A DNA stretch of 64,000 nt from CAVVAE01 sp963746185 (GTDB lineage Bacteria; Actinomycetota; Actinomycetes; Propionibacteriales; Nocardioidaceae). The position numbers were made by a program, and so were the translations under genes. Positions 19,096 through 28,489 of this stretch are shown here, one piece after another. Within the stretch, counting starts at the first letter, position 1. Each line of letters opens with the position of its first letter. The DNA lies in assembly GCA_963746185.1 (NCBI GenBank), contig CAVVAE010000002.1, positions 806,001 to 870,000 on the forward strand, in the 5' to 3' direction. The notes beneath the pieces are model-generated. The model was not told where the DNA came from. It did no database searches and worked only from the letters and a program-made list of their open reading frames with translations.

Positions 19096-19965
19096 ATGCG
19101 TTTCTCGATCAACATCCCGAACTTCGGAGATTTCGCCGATGCCAAGGCCGTGGCCGCAGTGGCCGAGGCGGCGGAGCAGGCGGGATGGGATGCGCTGTTC
19201 ATCTGGGACCACGTGGTGCACAGCAAGCGCGAGCGGCAAGGCCAGCCCTTCGGTGATCCGTGGATGCTGCTGACCGCAGCGGCGTTGGCCACGTCCCGAC
19301 TCAGGCTGGGCACGCTCGTCACGCCGGTAGCCCGGCGGCGGCCGGAACAGCTCGCTCGCCAGGTGGCCACCTTGGACTCGCTCAGTGGCGGCAGGGTCAT
19401 CTTCGGTGCGGGTCTGGGTGGGCCGGTGGAGGACGAGTTCGGCAGCTTCGGTGAGCCCACCGACCCGGTTGTGCTGGCGGAGCGACTCGACGAGGGCCTG
19501 GATCTCTTGCAGCGCTACTGGTCAGGCGAGCCGGTGAACCATCACGGACCGCACTACGAGGTTCGCGACGTCACATTGCTGCCGCCCTCCGTACAACAAC
19601 CCCGTCCGCCGGTCTGGATCGGCGGATACTGGCCACATCGCCGGCCGATACGTCGAGCCGCCCACTGGGACGGCGTGGTCCCCTTGTTCACCACCGCCAA
19701 GCACGGACACGCCCCGGCTCTCGACGAGGTCCGCGATCTGGTCGCCTACGTCCACCAACAGCGCGAGGTCCAGCTGGACGGCCCGTTCGACATCGTCCTC
19801 GGCGGCGCCAGCCCGGGCGATCCAGCCCAAGCCCGGGATCTGATTGCGCCATTCGCCGAGGCAGGTGCCACCTGGTGGGACGAACGCCAGGTCCAAACCG
19901 AGGACGATCTCCACAGGCTCGCCCCTGTTCTCCGGCGGATCAACGAAGGCCCGCCGACCCTGTAG
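19096..19965 (+). CDS. LLM-class (luciferase-like) flavin/F420 oxidoreductase
   Basis: The protein begins MRFSINIPNFGDFADAKAV and shows the luciferase-like TIM-barrel pattern: WDALFIWDHVV, RLRLGTLVTPVARRRPEQLA, then GGRVIFGAGLGGP and the late PPVWIGGYWPHRRPIRRAA. Such enzymes use FMN or F420; actinobacterial members are often F420-dependent, which I cannot settle here. An in-frame GTG at 19078 lies six codons upstream, but the ATG at 19096 aligns with family starts. Length (289 residues) is normal. It stands alone, between the eCIS cargo gene (divergent) and a convergent UvrA paralogue 14 bases after its stop. Confidence 0.85.
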   Translation: MRFSINIPNFGDFADAKAVAAVAEAAEQAGWDALFIWDHVVHSKRERQGQPFGDPWMLLTAAALATSRLRLGTLVTPVARRRPEQLARQVATLDSLSGGRVIFGAGLGGPVEDEFGSFGEPTDPVVLAERLDEGLDLLQRYWSGEPVNHHGPHYEVRDVTLLPPSVQQPRPPVWIGGYWPHRRPIRRAAHWDGVVPLFTTAKHGHAPALDEVRDLVAYVHQQREVQLDGPFDIVLGGASPGDPAQARDLIAPFAEAGATWWDERQVQTEDDLHRLAPVLRRINEGPPTL

Positions 19966-19979
19966 AGCAAGACTCCAGG

Positions 19980-22364
19980 TCAGCCGACGTACGCCGCGAG
20001 GTGCTCGCCGGTCAGCGTTGACTTCGCCTTGACGAGGTCGGCGGGTGTGCCCTCGAAGACGATCCGGCCGCCGTCGTGACCGGCGCCAGGTCCGAGGTCG
20101 ATGATCCAGTCGGCATGCGCCATCACGGCTTGGTGGTGCTCGATGACGATGACTGACTTCCCGGAGTTGACGAGCCGGTCGAGCAGGCCGAGCAGTTGCT
20201 CGACGTCGGCGAGGTGTAGGCCGCTGGTCGGCTCGTCGAGGACATAGACGTCGCCCTTCTCGGCCATCTGCGCGGCCAGCTTGAGCCGCTGCCGCTCACC
20301 GCCCGACAGTGTGGTGAGCGGCTGGCCGAGAGTGAGGTAGCCGAGCCCGACGTCAGCGAGCCGGACGAGGACCTTGTGCGCAGCCGGAGTGCCCGCGTCA
20401 CCGTCGCCGAAGAACTCCCCGGCCTCGTTGACGGACATGGCGAGCACTTCGGCAATGCTGCGGCCGCCGAACGTGTACTCGAGCACCGACGCTTGGAACC
20501 GCCTGCCCTCGCACTCCTCACAAGTCGATTCGACAGTGGCCATGACGCCCAGCTCGGTGTAGATGACGCCGGCGCCGTTGCAGGTGGGGCAAGCGCCCTC
20601 GGAGTTGGAGCTGAAGAGCGCCGGCTTCACGCCGTTGGCCTTCGCGAAGGCTTTGCGGATCGGGTCGAGCAGGCCCGTGTACGTCGCCGGGTTACTCCGG
20701 CGCGAGCCTCGGATCGCGCCCTGGTCGACTACGACCACGCCGTCGCGGCCGGTGACCGAGCCGTGGATCAGCGAGCTCTTGCCAGAACCGGCGACACCGG
20801 TGAGCAAGCAGAGCATGCCGAGTGGGATGTCGACGTCCACGTCCTGGAGGTTGTGCGTCGTCGCCCCGCGCACCTCAAGTGCGCCGGAAGCCGACCGCAC
20901 TGATTCCTTCAGGGCGGCTCGGTCGCCGAGATGGCGACCGGTGATGGTGTCACTCCCCCGCAGCCCCTCAACGCTGCCCTCGAAGCAAACGGTGCCGCCC
21001 TCGGTGCCGGCGCCGGGACCGAGGTCGACAACGTGGTCGGCGATCGTGATCGTCTCCGGCTTGTGCTCGACGACGAGCACAGTGTTGCCCTTGTCGCGGA
21101 GCTGCAACAGCAGCTGGTTCATCCGCTCGATGTCATGGGGGTGCATGCCGATCGTGGGCTCGTCGAAGACGTAGGTGACATCGGTGAGCGAAGAGCCAAG
21201 GTGCCGGATCATCTTGGTGCGCTGCGCCTCTCCCCCTGACAACGTCCCCGACGGCCGGTCGAGTGAGAGGTAGCCCAACCCGATCTCCGCGAACGAGTCG
21301 AGCAGGTGCTGCAGTCCGGCGAGCAGCGGCGCCACCGACGGTTCCTTGACACCCCGAACCCAATCAGCCAGGTCGCTGATCTGCATGGAGCAGACCTGCG
21401 CGATGTTCTTGTCCTTGATCTTCGAGGACAGGACTTCTTTGGTGAGCCGGGTGCCGTCGCACTCGGGACAGGTCTGGAAGGTGACCGCGCGCTCCACGAA
21501 GGCGCGGATGTGAGGCTGCATCGCGTCGATGTCCTTCGACAGCATCGACTTCTGCATCTTCGGGATCACGCCCTCGTACGTGAGGTTGATGCCCTCGACC
21601 TTGATCTTCGTCGGCTTCCCGTAGAGCAGCTTGTCGAGATCCTTCTTGGAGTATTTGCCGATCGGCTTGTCCATAGGCAGACCGGCTCCGCCGAAGATCC
21701 GGCCGTACCAGCCGTCCATGCTGTAGCCGGGGATCGTGAGCGCGCCTTCGCTGAGGGATTTGGTCTCGTCGAACAGCGCCGTGAGGTCGAAGTCGCTGAC
21801 AGCGCTCATGCCTTCGCAGCGCGGACACATGCCGCCCAGGTACACGGCGTCGCGCACAACGTTCTTCTCCACCCGGCCGCCGGCCTTCTCGGTGCTCATG
21901 GCCCCACTCGCGGTCCGAGTCGGGACGTTGAACGAGTAGGCGGTCGGCGGTCCGATGTGTGGCTTGCCGAGTCTGCTGAAAAGGATGCGCAGCATCGCGT
22001 TTGCGTCGGTCACCGTGCCGACTGTGGAGCGCGGGTTAGAGCCCATCCGCTCCTGGTCGACGATGATCGCGGTCGTCAGCCCGTCCAGGAAATCCACCTC
22101 TGGCCGCGCCAACGTGGGCATGAAGCCCTGGACGAAAGCGCTGTAGGTCTCGTTGATCATCCGCTGCGACTCCGCGGCGATCGTGTCGAACACCAGTGAG
22201 CTCTTGCCCGAGCCGGAGACGCCGGTGAACGCCGTCAGCCGGCGCTTGGGGATCTCGACGCTGACGTCCTTGAGGTTGTTCTCGCGCGCGCCCTGTACGC
22301 GGATCAGGTCGTGGCTATCCGCATCGTGCAACACCGATGGCTCCGTGCGCTTCTTGGTGGCCAT
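19980..22364 (-). CDS. Short UvrA-family ABC ATPase (UvrA2/DrrC-like)
   Basis: The 794-residue protein starts at the ATG ending 22364, with AGGAG upstream. It has two ABC halves. The first has Walker A GVSGSGKSSLVFDT, signature LSGGEAQRTKM and Walker B YVFDEPTIGMHP. The second has GVAGSGKSSLIHGS, LSGGERQRLKLAAQM and YVLDEPTSGLHL. Three zinc-type CxxC pairs are visible (MCPRCEG, TCPECDG, ACPTCNG...STCEECEG). At about 795 residues it is clearly shorter than housekeeping UvrA (about 950), matching the UvrA2/DrrC type often linked to resistance to DNA-binding drugs. No uvrB or uvrC is nearby. DNA-damage tolerance is the probable role; the specific drug link is inference. Confidence 0.88.
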   Translation of the reverse strand: MATKKRTEPSVLHDADSHDLIRVQGARENNLKDVSVEIPKRRLTAFTGVSGSGKSSLVFDTIAAESQRMINETYSAFVQGFMPTLARPEVDFLDGLTTAIIVDQERMGSNPRSTVGTVTDANAMLRILFSRLGKPHIGPPTAYSFNVPTRTASGAMSTEKAGGRVEKNVVRDAVYLGGMCPRCEGMSAVSDFDLTALFDETKSLSEGALTIPGYSMDGWYGRIFGGAGLPMDKPIGKYSKKDLDKLLYGKPTKIKVEGINLTYEGVIPKMQKSMLSKDIDAMQPHIRAFVERAVTFQTCPECDGTRLTKEVLSSKIKDKNIAQVCSMQISDLADWVRGVKEPSVAPLLAGLQHLLDSFAEIGLGYLSLDRPSGTLSGGEAQRTKMIRHLGSSLTDVTYVFDEPTIGMHPHDIERMNQLLLQLRDKGNTVLVVEHKPETITIADHVVDLGPGAGTEGGTVCFEGSVEGLRGSDTITGRHLGDRAALKESVRSASGALEVRGATTHNLQDVDVDIPLGMLCLLTGVAGSGKSSLIHGSVTGRDGVVVVDQGAIRGSRRSNPATYTGLLDPIRKAFAKANGVKPALFSSNSEGACPTCNGAGVIYTELGVMATVESTCEECEGRRFQASVLEYTFGGRSIAEVLAMSVNEAGEFFGDGDAGTPAAHKVLVRLADVGLGYLTLGQPLTTLSGGERQRLKLAAQMAEKGDVYVLDEPTSGLHLADVEQLLGLLDRLVNSGKSVIVIEHHQAVMAHADWIIDLGPGAGHDGGRIVFEGTPADLVKAKSTLTGEHLAAYVG

Positions 22365-22494
22365 GATTCTCGGTGCTCCTTCGTGGGCGCTGTCAGGCAA
22401 CTGGCGCTGAGGTCAGGCTATCCGCGGCCCGGTGACCGTCGCCGAGGTGCGAGACCGCGAAGCCGGCGATCAGCCGCCGGCACGCGTTGACGGC

Positions 22495-22905
22495 TCAAGA
22501 CAGCTGCTGGATGCGGACCAGATTGCCGGCAGGATCGCGCACGGCGCAGTCGCGCAGGCCGTACGGCTGATCGGTCGGTTCCTGGACGACATCGGCGTCG
22601 CTGGCCTGCAGCTTCTCGAAGGTGGCGTCGAGGTCTTTGCTGGCCAGCAGAATCCAGCCGTAGGTGCCTTTAGCCATCATCTCGGCGATGGTGCGGCGCT
22701 CGTCGTCGGTGATCCCAGGGTCGGTGGCCGGCGGCGCCAGGAGGATGGACGTGCCGGGCTGGTCGGCAGGTCCGACCGTGATCCAGCGCATCGTGCCGTT
22801 TCCGACGTCGTTACGGACCTCGAAGCCGAGGGTGTCGCGATAGAAGGCCAGGGAGGCCTCAGGGTCGTCGTGCGGGAGGAAGCTTGCGTGAATAGTGATG
22901 TCCAT
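22495..22905 (-). CDS. VOC-family (glyoxalase-like) protein
   Basis: The 136-residue single-module vicinal-oxygen-chelate protein has FLPHDDPEASLAFYRDTLGF at the start, MRWITVGPADQPG in the middle, and the closing YGLRDCAVRDPAGNLVRIQQ. The substrate is unknown; the family includes lyases, dioxygenases and antibiotic-binding proteins. It is the last of three same-strand genes with a RibD-like reductase and an AraC regulator. AraC plus VOC pairs of this kind are common in actinobacteria, suggesting the regulator controls this gene. Spacing to the reductase is 79 bases. Confidence 0.85.
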   Translation of the reverse strand: MDITIHASFLPHDDPEASLAFYRDTLGFEVRNDVGNGTMRWITVGPADQPGTSILLAPPATDPGITDDERRTIAEMMAKGTYGWILLASKDLDATFEKLQASDADVVQEPTDQPYGLRDCAVRDPAGNLVRIQQLS

Positions 22906-22984
22906 GGCGGTCAGGCTAGTTGCGACGCCGTGACTCGCGCTTCTCGATTCCTGATCGGTCTGCTCGCTCCGAGGTCGTTGGCGA

Positions 22985-23545
22985 TCAGCTCCGCGTGTAA
23001 TTCAGCAGAACGACTCCAGAACGGAATGAGCGGCTCTCGGTGAGGCTCAGATGCCTCATGCTCATGCCGTCGGGGACGAGGTTGCGACCACGGCTGGTCA
23101 GTACCGGATAGACAAACAACCGGTACTCGTCCACCAGGTCGGCCCGCATCAGTGCATGCACCACGCTGATGCTGCCGGTCACGCCAATGTCACCGCCCGG
23201 CTGATCCTTCAACGCCTGAACCTGCTCGTCGACGGGTCCACGAAGTACGGCGGTGTTCTCCCAGCCCGGGTCGCCCATCGTGGCGGAGAACACGTACTTC
23301 TGGATCTGGTTGAGGTGAGTGGTGAAGCCTGTCGTGTCGTCGGTCTGCAACGGCCAGTAGCCACGGAAGTCCTCGAAGGTCTGCCGGCCCAGGACGAGCG
23401 CGTCCTCGGCCTCCATGTGACCGTGCACTACCGCAAGCTGATCGCTATCGTCCTGGTCTCCGGGATCGAACCACGGATCCTGGAACTCGATCACACCGTT
23501 GCTGCTGATGTTCTCGGCGACGACGAGCTTGCGACTGTCCGTCAT
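22985..23545 (-). CDS. Dihydrofolate-reductase-like (RibD C-terminal) protein
   Basis: The 186-residue protein resembles the RibD C-terminal/DHFR-like domain: LVVAENISSNGVIEFQDPWF, ALVLGRQTFEDFRGYWPLQ, then QPGGDIGVTGSISVVHALM and DEYRLFVYPVLTSRGRNLV. These proteins bind NADPH; most are uncharacterised reductases and not true folate enzymes. The ATG ending 23545 has AAGGAG upstream. It lies between an AraC regulator (46 bases upstream) and a VOC gene on the same strand. Confidence 0.87.
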   Translation of the reverse strand: MTDSRKLVVAENISSNGVIEFQDPWFDPGDQDDSDQLAVVHGHMEAEDALVLGRQTFEDFRGYWPLQTDDTTGFTTHLNQIQKYVFSATMGDPGWENTAVLRGPVDEQVQALKDQPGGDIGVTGSISVVHALMRADLVDEYRLFVYPVLTSRGRNLVPDGMSMRHLSLTESRSFRSGVVLLNYTRS

Positions 23546-23591
23546 ACCCGAGGCTCCTTCCGGGCTTCGCTGGGGGTACTCCCTTTGCCTG

Positions 23592-24068
23592 CTAACCGAC
23601 GAGTTTCGACTCCGTGACCGGCGCTTCTCGATGCCTGATCGGTCTGGTCACCCTTTTCACCACGCACGGCGGCATGCCCGCCGTCGCGCGTGCCGACTGG
23701 CGACGGTAGACGCTGGGCGGCACACCAACCAATTCGTTGAAGCGCGTACTGAAGGTGCCCAACGACGAGCAGCCGACCGCGAAACAGATTTCGGTGACGC
23801 TGAGGTCGCCACCACGCAGCAGCGCCATCGCACGCTCGATACGTCGCGTCATCAGGTAGCTGTACGGCGACTCACCGTATGCCGCCCGGAACTGGCGGCT
23901 GAGGTGCCCGGCAGACATGTGCACACCGCGTGCAAGCGCCTCGACGTCCAGCGGCTGGGCGTAGTCCCGGTCGATCCGATCGCGAACGCGGCGCAGCCGC
24001 GCGAGGTCGCGCAGGTGCTGCTCCCCGGCGGGACTGCTGGTCACCTGCCAGATCGTGCCACGTCGCAC
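23592..24068 (-). CDS. AraC-family transcriptional regulator
   Basis: This is a compact 158-residue AraC protein consisting mainly of the DNA-binding domain. Helix-turn-helix one lies at LDVEALARGVHMSAGHLSRQ and two at LSVTEICFAVGCSSLGTFST, followed by FNELVGVPPSVYRRQ. There is no large sensor domain. The start is GTG at 24068; a second in-frame GTG nine codons later (giving MTSSPAGEQHLRDLARL) is equally plausible. It is first of a three-gene same-strand set with a RibD-like reductase and a VOC protein, and probably regulates them. Confidence 0.88.
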   Translation of the reverse strand: MRRGTIWQVTSSPAGEQHLRDLARLRRVRDRIDRDYAQPLDVEALARGVHMSAGHLSRQFRAAYGESPYSYLMTRRIERAMALLRGGDLSVTEICFAVGCSSLGTFSTRFNELVGVPPSVYRRQSARATAGMPPCVVKRVTRPIRHREAPVTESKLVG

Positions 24069-24148
24069 CGGAGTTGCCCAACGCCCCTGGCGTCCTTATC
24101 TCATCCCGGTGGTCGGGGGAGGGATGCGCCATGAACCCTCGTTCTCGG

Positions 24149-25475
24149 CTACTGCGACGTCCTGTACGCCGCAGTAGCGAAGTCGAGATCGGTGCCGAGG
24201 CCAAGGCTGTAGCCAGCCACGAAGACAGCGGAGCCGTCAGCACTCACCGCCAACGCCTGCGCAACATCGGTGCCATTGGCAGGCCCGTTGAGCCGCGCGG
24301 TCTTGAGCTGACTGCCGTCGGAGCTGTCATACGTCACCGTGGCGTAGTCGAGACCCGTGCCCGCGCCGGTACTTTGACCCGTGACGAAAACGCGGGAGCC
24401 GTCTGGGCTCACTCCGACCCCCCACGCAACGTCGAAGCCGTTGACTGGGTTGTAGGTGCTGACCCATTGCTGGCTGCCGTCAGACGTGTCATAGGCGATG
24501 GTCGCGAAGTCAGGGCCGGCGGTGTCGGCTCCCTGGCTCTGGCCCGTCACCACGACTTGTGAACCATCGGGGCTCATCGCCAGGGCCTCGGCTGCGTCGC
24601 CGCCATTGCCGGGTCCGTTTCGCCGAGCCACCCAGATCTCTTCACCGGTCGAGGCGTCATAGGCCACCGTTGCGTAGTCAGACACCGTCCCACCAGACGC
24701 CGCCGAACCACCGAAGTCTTCGCCGGTGACGATTACCCGAGAGCCGTCCGCAGTCACGCCCAAGGCTGTCGCGAAGTCCGCACCGTTGGTTGGACCGTTG
24801 TGCCGAGCAACCCACTGCTGTTGGCCGGTCCCGGCGTCGTACGCCACCGTGGCATAGTCGAATTGCCCACTTACGCCAGGGCTATGGCCAGTGATGAGGA
24901 CACGCGAGGCGTCCGGGCTCACGACCAGCGCTTGAGCAAAGTCAGGGCCGCTGCCGGGACCGTCGTAGCGCGCTGCCCAGAGTTGCTCTCCCGTAGCCGC
25001 GTTGTAGGCCACTGTGGAGTAGTCGTTGCTACTGCCTACACCCGGTCCACTGCCGGTCACCACCACCCGGGAGCCGTCCTGACTCACCTCAATTGCTTGC
25101 GCGCTGTCACTGCCACTGACTGGGCCATCGTGACGGGCGACCCATTGCTGTTCGCCCGTCGCGGCGTCGTACGCCACCGTTGCGTAGTCAAAGCTCGTAC
25201 CTTGACCTTGGCTACCGCCGGTCGCAAAGACGCGTGAACCGTCAGGGCTCACGGCGAGCGACAGAGAGAAGTCGATGCCGTTGCTCGGGCCGTTGTAACG
25301 GGCACTCCAGAGCTGCTCCCCGGTGAAAGCGTCGTACGCAACCGTGGCGTAGTCATTGTTTCCGCCGGAGCCAAGACTCCGGCCGGTGACAAAGACGCGC
25401 GTGCCGTTGGGTGACACACGGACCACCTCCGCGAGGTCAGTTCCGTTGCCACCTCCGTTGTATCGAGCGACCCAC
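24149..25475 (-). repeat. Eight tandem ~55-residue propeller-like repeats in the M36 peptidase
   Basis: About 1.3 kb at the 3' end of the peptidase gene encodes eight consecutive units of about 165 bases. Each carries G(T/S)D, a VSPDGSRVFVTG strand pair and a DYATVAYDAATGE strand. Units 1 to 5 are closest to one another; units 6 to 8 diverge (DTSDGSQQ, DSSDGSQL, YRTSQ end). Eight units would fit one eight-bladed propeller. The similarity is visible at protein level and is lower at DNA level. Confidence 0.8.
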
Positions 25476-28300
25476 TTCTCTGCAGGCGGCTCAACAGGTG
25501 GCACAGTTCCGAAGCTGAAGTAGGCGCGGTGTTGGACACCGTCCTTCCGGGTGAGGACGAACTCGCGGCACGTTCCCGACCAGGCCTGGTCTGTCTTCCA
25601 GTCGTAGGTGTACTTGTCCTTGTGTCGGTCGTAGCGGAGCTTGTGGTGGCCTGGACTCACCGTCGGGACCGGAATCGGTCGCGGCGTGATGAACGAGGAC
25701 GTCGGATCCAAGGTCCGGCGTGTCGCGCAGTCGACCTGCCGGGTGTACGGCGAGTTGCTCGCGAGGATGTCCAAGCCGCGGTTCCCGCCGAGTGTGAACT
25801 CGATCGGCACCGGTGGACCCCCAGGATTCTTGATGTTGTTGAGGTCCGGCGGGGAAGAGACGTTGCCGAGGAAGCCCTGCTGGCAATCAGGGTGGGTGTC
25901 GAATGACTCGAAGTTGTCGTTGCGGGCGGTGGTGCCCTGAATCGCGCTGAAGCCAAGTCCCCGCCGAGCGAAGGCCGCCCACAGCGTGCACGTATTCTCA
26001 CCGCCGGTGAGTGCCTCGTCCGCGGCGATGATCGCGTCGCGACCGGCAACGAAACCGGGATCGCACCCTTGGAACTTCAGGCCATCCATGACCAGCTGGA
26101 TCGCGAGGTTATTGCCTCCGGTGTTCCACGGTTTGTAGATGTTCGGGTTGAAGCCGTGCTTCTCCACAAGATCCCAGGTCATGTCCCACAACACGGCGGC
26201 CCACACATGTCCGGTTCCGTGCGGGTTGCTCAGAGTGGCGCCGTTCAGCCATCCCTGGGTCTTGATGCTGTCATAGGTTGCGGGCTGGATCGCCATGTTG
26301 CGGGAGTACGGCCGCGGGCGGATACCGGCGTCCCGGCGCCCGTTCCCGAACGAGGAGTACGTCGCCATCCCCCGAGCCTTCTCCGGGTTATCCGACTTGG
26401 TATCCATCAGCATCGCCATCGCGAAGAAGTCGCTCCAGCCCTCACCCATCTGTTCTTCGCCCGTCAGACAGTTGACGTTGGGTCCGCCCGTCAGGCGCAG
26501 GGAGACACCGTGGCCGTACTCGTGGAGGACGATGCCCGCATCAAGGTCGCCGTCGCGTGCCTGAGGATGGTTGGGGTCACGGTGGACACTCCCAGTTGCC
26601 GGCAAGCCCGACTTGATGACGTTTCCATTTGCCTGCGAGACCATGACCGCAGGGATCCCGACCGCTGGGTCAACCGACCCCGTCATGACGGGGGGTTGGG
26701 CTGGGGAGTTGTTCACCACCACGACAGCGCTAGCGCCAGCACTCTCTGCATTGACGACCTGCGCATAGAACGTGCAGGCTCCTGCGGTCGGGCGGTCAAC
26801 TACTGCGATCGCGCCAGCGGGCACGCTGTGGGGCTGGCAGCCATCGCTGGGGTTGCCGAGGGCGTCGTTGACCAAGACCATGCCGCGTTGGGGTGTTGCC
26901 GTCCTCGGTGCGGGTGTGAACATCGCGTACTGAGCAGCGTAGGTTCCCGACGCGGTGCCCGAGTTCACGGTGACCTGGTTGGGAAGCCCGAACTGCTGGC
27001 CCGACCACAGGTACATCTGCATGCGCGGAACACCAGTACCGTCTTCCAAAGGCGTCTCGAAGTTGGCGTTGCTGTCTCCCGAGCCGTCTATGGCCTCGGC
27101 ACGAACCTGATCACCGCCTGCCCCACCGCGCCTGTAGTTGTTGGCCTGGAAGTTGCCAGCCGCCTCGTCGAACCCGTAGCGGTACGTGACGTCGTGCATG
27201 ACGTTGTTCCAGTAGAAGAGATTGGTGGTCGCGGCATCGGTGTAGGTCGAGGGGTGCTCGTTGAGATTTACGGGAAAGTCGAAGTTCAGGCGCCGGCCAC
27301 CGTCCGGGCTGCTGTTCGGATCGGCGATGTTGTTGGCGTCTCGATCGGTGTAGGCGTGGACGTTGTTGCCCTGAGTGGTGGTGTGCTCGGGACCGGCAGC
27401 GCCATCGGTGTCGTGCCACCCAAACGGTGAACCCGTCGCGTCCGCTGGGTTTTTCGCGAAGGTGCGTCCGCCGTCGTTGGGGCTCTCGTTGGGATGCTTG
27501 AAGACTCGGTAACGTGACCCGTCCCCGATCGGGTGGGGCGGCGCCCACGCAGAGGGTGCTGAGGCCGGCGCCGGACGCCGGGAAAGCGTCGTAGCGAGCT
27601 CCTGTCGTGAGTGCGAGGCGGTCCAGTCGTCGACCTCGAGCAGCTCCCCTGAAGTCGCGTCGACGGTCGCGTTCCACAGATGGGACTCCTCGGTCGCGTC
27701 GATGACCAGCTGCCACGCGAGTCGCAGCGCCCCCGACTTGGCCGAGTGCCATCCCAGGCGTGCAGGTATCGGAGATGACGAGATGCCCGCTCTGGACAGA
27801 ACGGTCTCCTGAGCTCGACCTGAGGGCGCGTCAATCACCCTCAAAGCGGTGGGGTCGTCGAGGTCGAGCTCGTCCGCCGCAGCCCCCACCGCAGCGAGGG
27901 CGTCGACATCCGGGGCAGCCGCGCCACGTGCCGACAAGCCCTTGACGAGACTGTCGCCGACGAACAGCACTTCGCCGTCGGCGATGTTGACGGTCGCATA
28001 CGCACCAAAGACCTCACGACCCTGGTAGCGCTGGTTCACATTGACGTGCGTAACGCCGTTGTGCGAACTGCGGTAGACACTGCTGACCACGAGATCTGTC
28101 AGGTCGGCGGCAGTGACCCCCAGTTGGGCGGGACTCTGCTCGAGGTACTTCATCGCGATCGCCACGGGGTCTGCTGGTTTTGAGAACACCTGTCCCTGGT
28201 CGACAGTCTTGGCGCCCACGACGGATGGGGGCGAAACCAAGGTCAAAGCAATCAAGGAAGCGCTCAGCGCTCCGGCCATGCGGAATTTGGGGTGCGACAT
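24149..28300 (-). CDS. Secreted M36 (fungalysin-type) metallopeptidase with PA domain and eight C-terminal repeats
   Basis: The 1383-residue protein starts at the ATG ending 28300. It has a basic-hydrophobic signal peptide (1-31), an FTP-like propeptide (about 40-220), and an M36 catalytic domain. The catalytic domain has HEYGHG at 593-598 and a Glu ligand in GEGWSDFF (E620). A PA domain sits inside it (about 440-545). A stalk segment follows, and then from about residue 943 to the end there are eight repeats of about 55 residues, each containing a DYATVAYDAATGEQLW-like unit. The repeats resemble PQQ/SBBP propeller blades. It should be an exported endopeptidase; the repeats may bind substrate or cell wall. 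The frame is open further upstream, but those codons lie within and antisense to the divergent regulator gene. Confidence 0.87.
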   Translation of the reverse strand: MSHPKFRMAGALSASLIALTLVSPPSVVGAKTVDQGQVFSKPADPVAIAMKYLEQSPAQLGVTAADLTDLVVSSVYRSSHNGVTHVNVNQRYQGREVFGAYATVNIADGEVLFVGDSLVKGLSARGAAAPDVDALAAVGAAADELDLDDPTALRVIDAPSGRAQETVLSRAGISSSPIPARLGWHSAKSGALRLAWQLVIDATEESHLWNATVDATSGELLEVDDWTASHSRQELATTLSRRPAPASAPSAWAPPHPIGDGSRYRVFKHPNESPNDGGRTFAKNPADATGSPFGWHDTDGAAGPEHTTTQGNNVHAYTDRDANNIADPNSSPDGGRRLNFDFPVNLNEHPSTYTDAATTNLFYWNNVMHDVTYRYGFDEAAGNFQANNYRRGGAGGDQVRAEAIDGSGDSNANFETPLEDGTGVPRMQMYLWSGQQFGLPNQVTVNSGTASGTYAAQYAMFTPAPRTATPQRGMVLVNDALGNPSDGCQPHSVPAGAIAVVDRPTAGACTFYAQVVNAESAGASAVVVVNNSPAQPPVMTGSVDPAVGIPAVMVSQANGNVIKSGLPATGSVHRDPNHPQARDGDLDAGIVLHEYGHGVSLRLTGGPNVNCLTGEEQMGEGWSDFFAMAMLMDTKSDNPEKARGMATYSSFGNGRRDAGIRPRPYSRNMAIQPATYDSIKTQGWLNGATLSNPHGTGHVWAAVLWDMTWDLVEKHGFNPNIYKPWNTGGNNLAIQLVMDGLKFQGCDPGFVAGRDAIIAADEALTGGENTCTLWAAFARRGLGFSAIQGTTARNDNFESFDTHPDCQQGFLGNVSSPPDLNNIKNPGGPPVPIEFTLGGNRGLDILASNSPYTRQVDCATRRTLDPTSSFITPRPIPVPTVSPGHHKLRYDRHKDKYTYDWKTDQAWSGTCREFVLTRKDGVQHRAYFSFGTVPPVEPPAEKWVARYNGGGNGTDLAEVVRVSPNGTRVFVTGRSLGSGGNNDYATVAYDAFTGEQLWSARYNGPSNGIDFSLSLAVSPDGSRVFATGGSQGQGTSFDYATVAYDAATGEQQWVARHDGPVSGSDSAQAIEVSQDGSRVVVTGSGPGVGSSNDYSTVAYNAATGEQLWAARYDGPGSGPDFAQALVVSPDASRVLITGHSPGVSGQFDYATVAYDAGTGQQQWVARHNGPTNGADFATALGVTADGSRVIVTGEDFGGSAASGGTVSDYATVAYDASTGEEIWVARRNGPGNGGDAAEALAMSPDGSQVVVTGQSQGADTAGPDFATIAYDTSDGSQQWVSTYNPVNGFDVAWGVGVSPDGSRVFVTGQSTGAGTGLDYATVTYDSSDGSQLKTARLNGPANGTDVAQALAVSADGSAVFVAGYSLGLGTDLDFATAAYRTSQ

Positions 28301-28489
28301 CCCACGCCTCCGTTGTGTACCTCGAACAGGTGACGAACCTCGTAGGCTCACGTCGACATTCGAGTCAGCGCGGATCAATTCAGGCCGTCCTTGCGCAAAA
28401 TCCTGGGCCGTCGGTACTCTTCCGTCAATACGTCCACCGGGGCGGATGCCCGACATGTCGGCTACCCGCCTTCGATCGTTGGAGATCAG
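28301..28489. promoter_or_regulatory. Divergent intergenic region, M36 peptidase / TrmB-LuxR regulator
   Basis: These 189 bases separate the M36 peptidase gene (leftward) from the regulator gene (rightward) and must hold both promoters. GGAGA at 28480-28484 is the ribosome binding site of the regulator. I see no convincing -10/-35 pair or strong inverted repeat. Divergence suggests the regulator may control the peptidase; this is inference. Confidence 0.45.

Noticed and set aside
24149..25475. CRISPR or short tandem DNA repeat array
   Set aside because: The periodicity is about 165 bases, is in frame and is stronger in protein than in DNA; these are protein repeats.
26069..27430. A 453-codon plus-strand frame opposite the M36 peptidase
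   Set aside because: It is opposite the catalytic core of a convincing peptidase and shows no family similarity.
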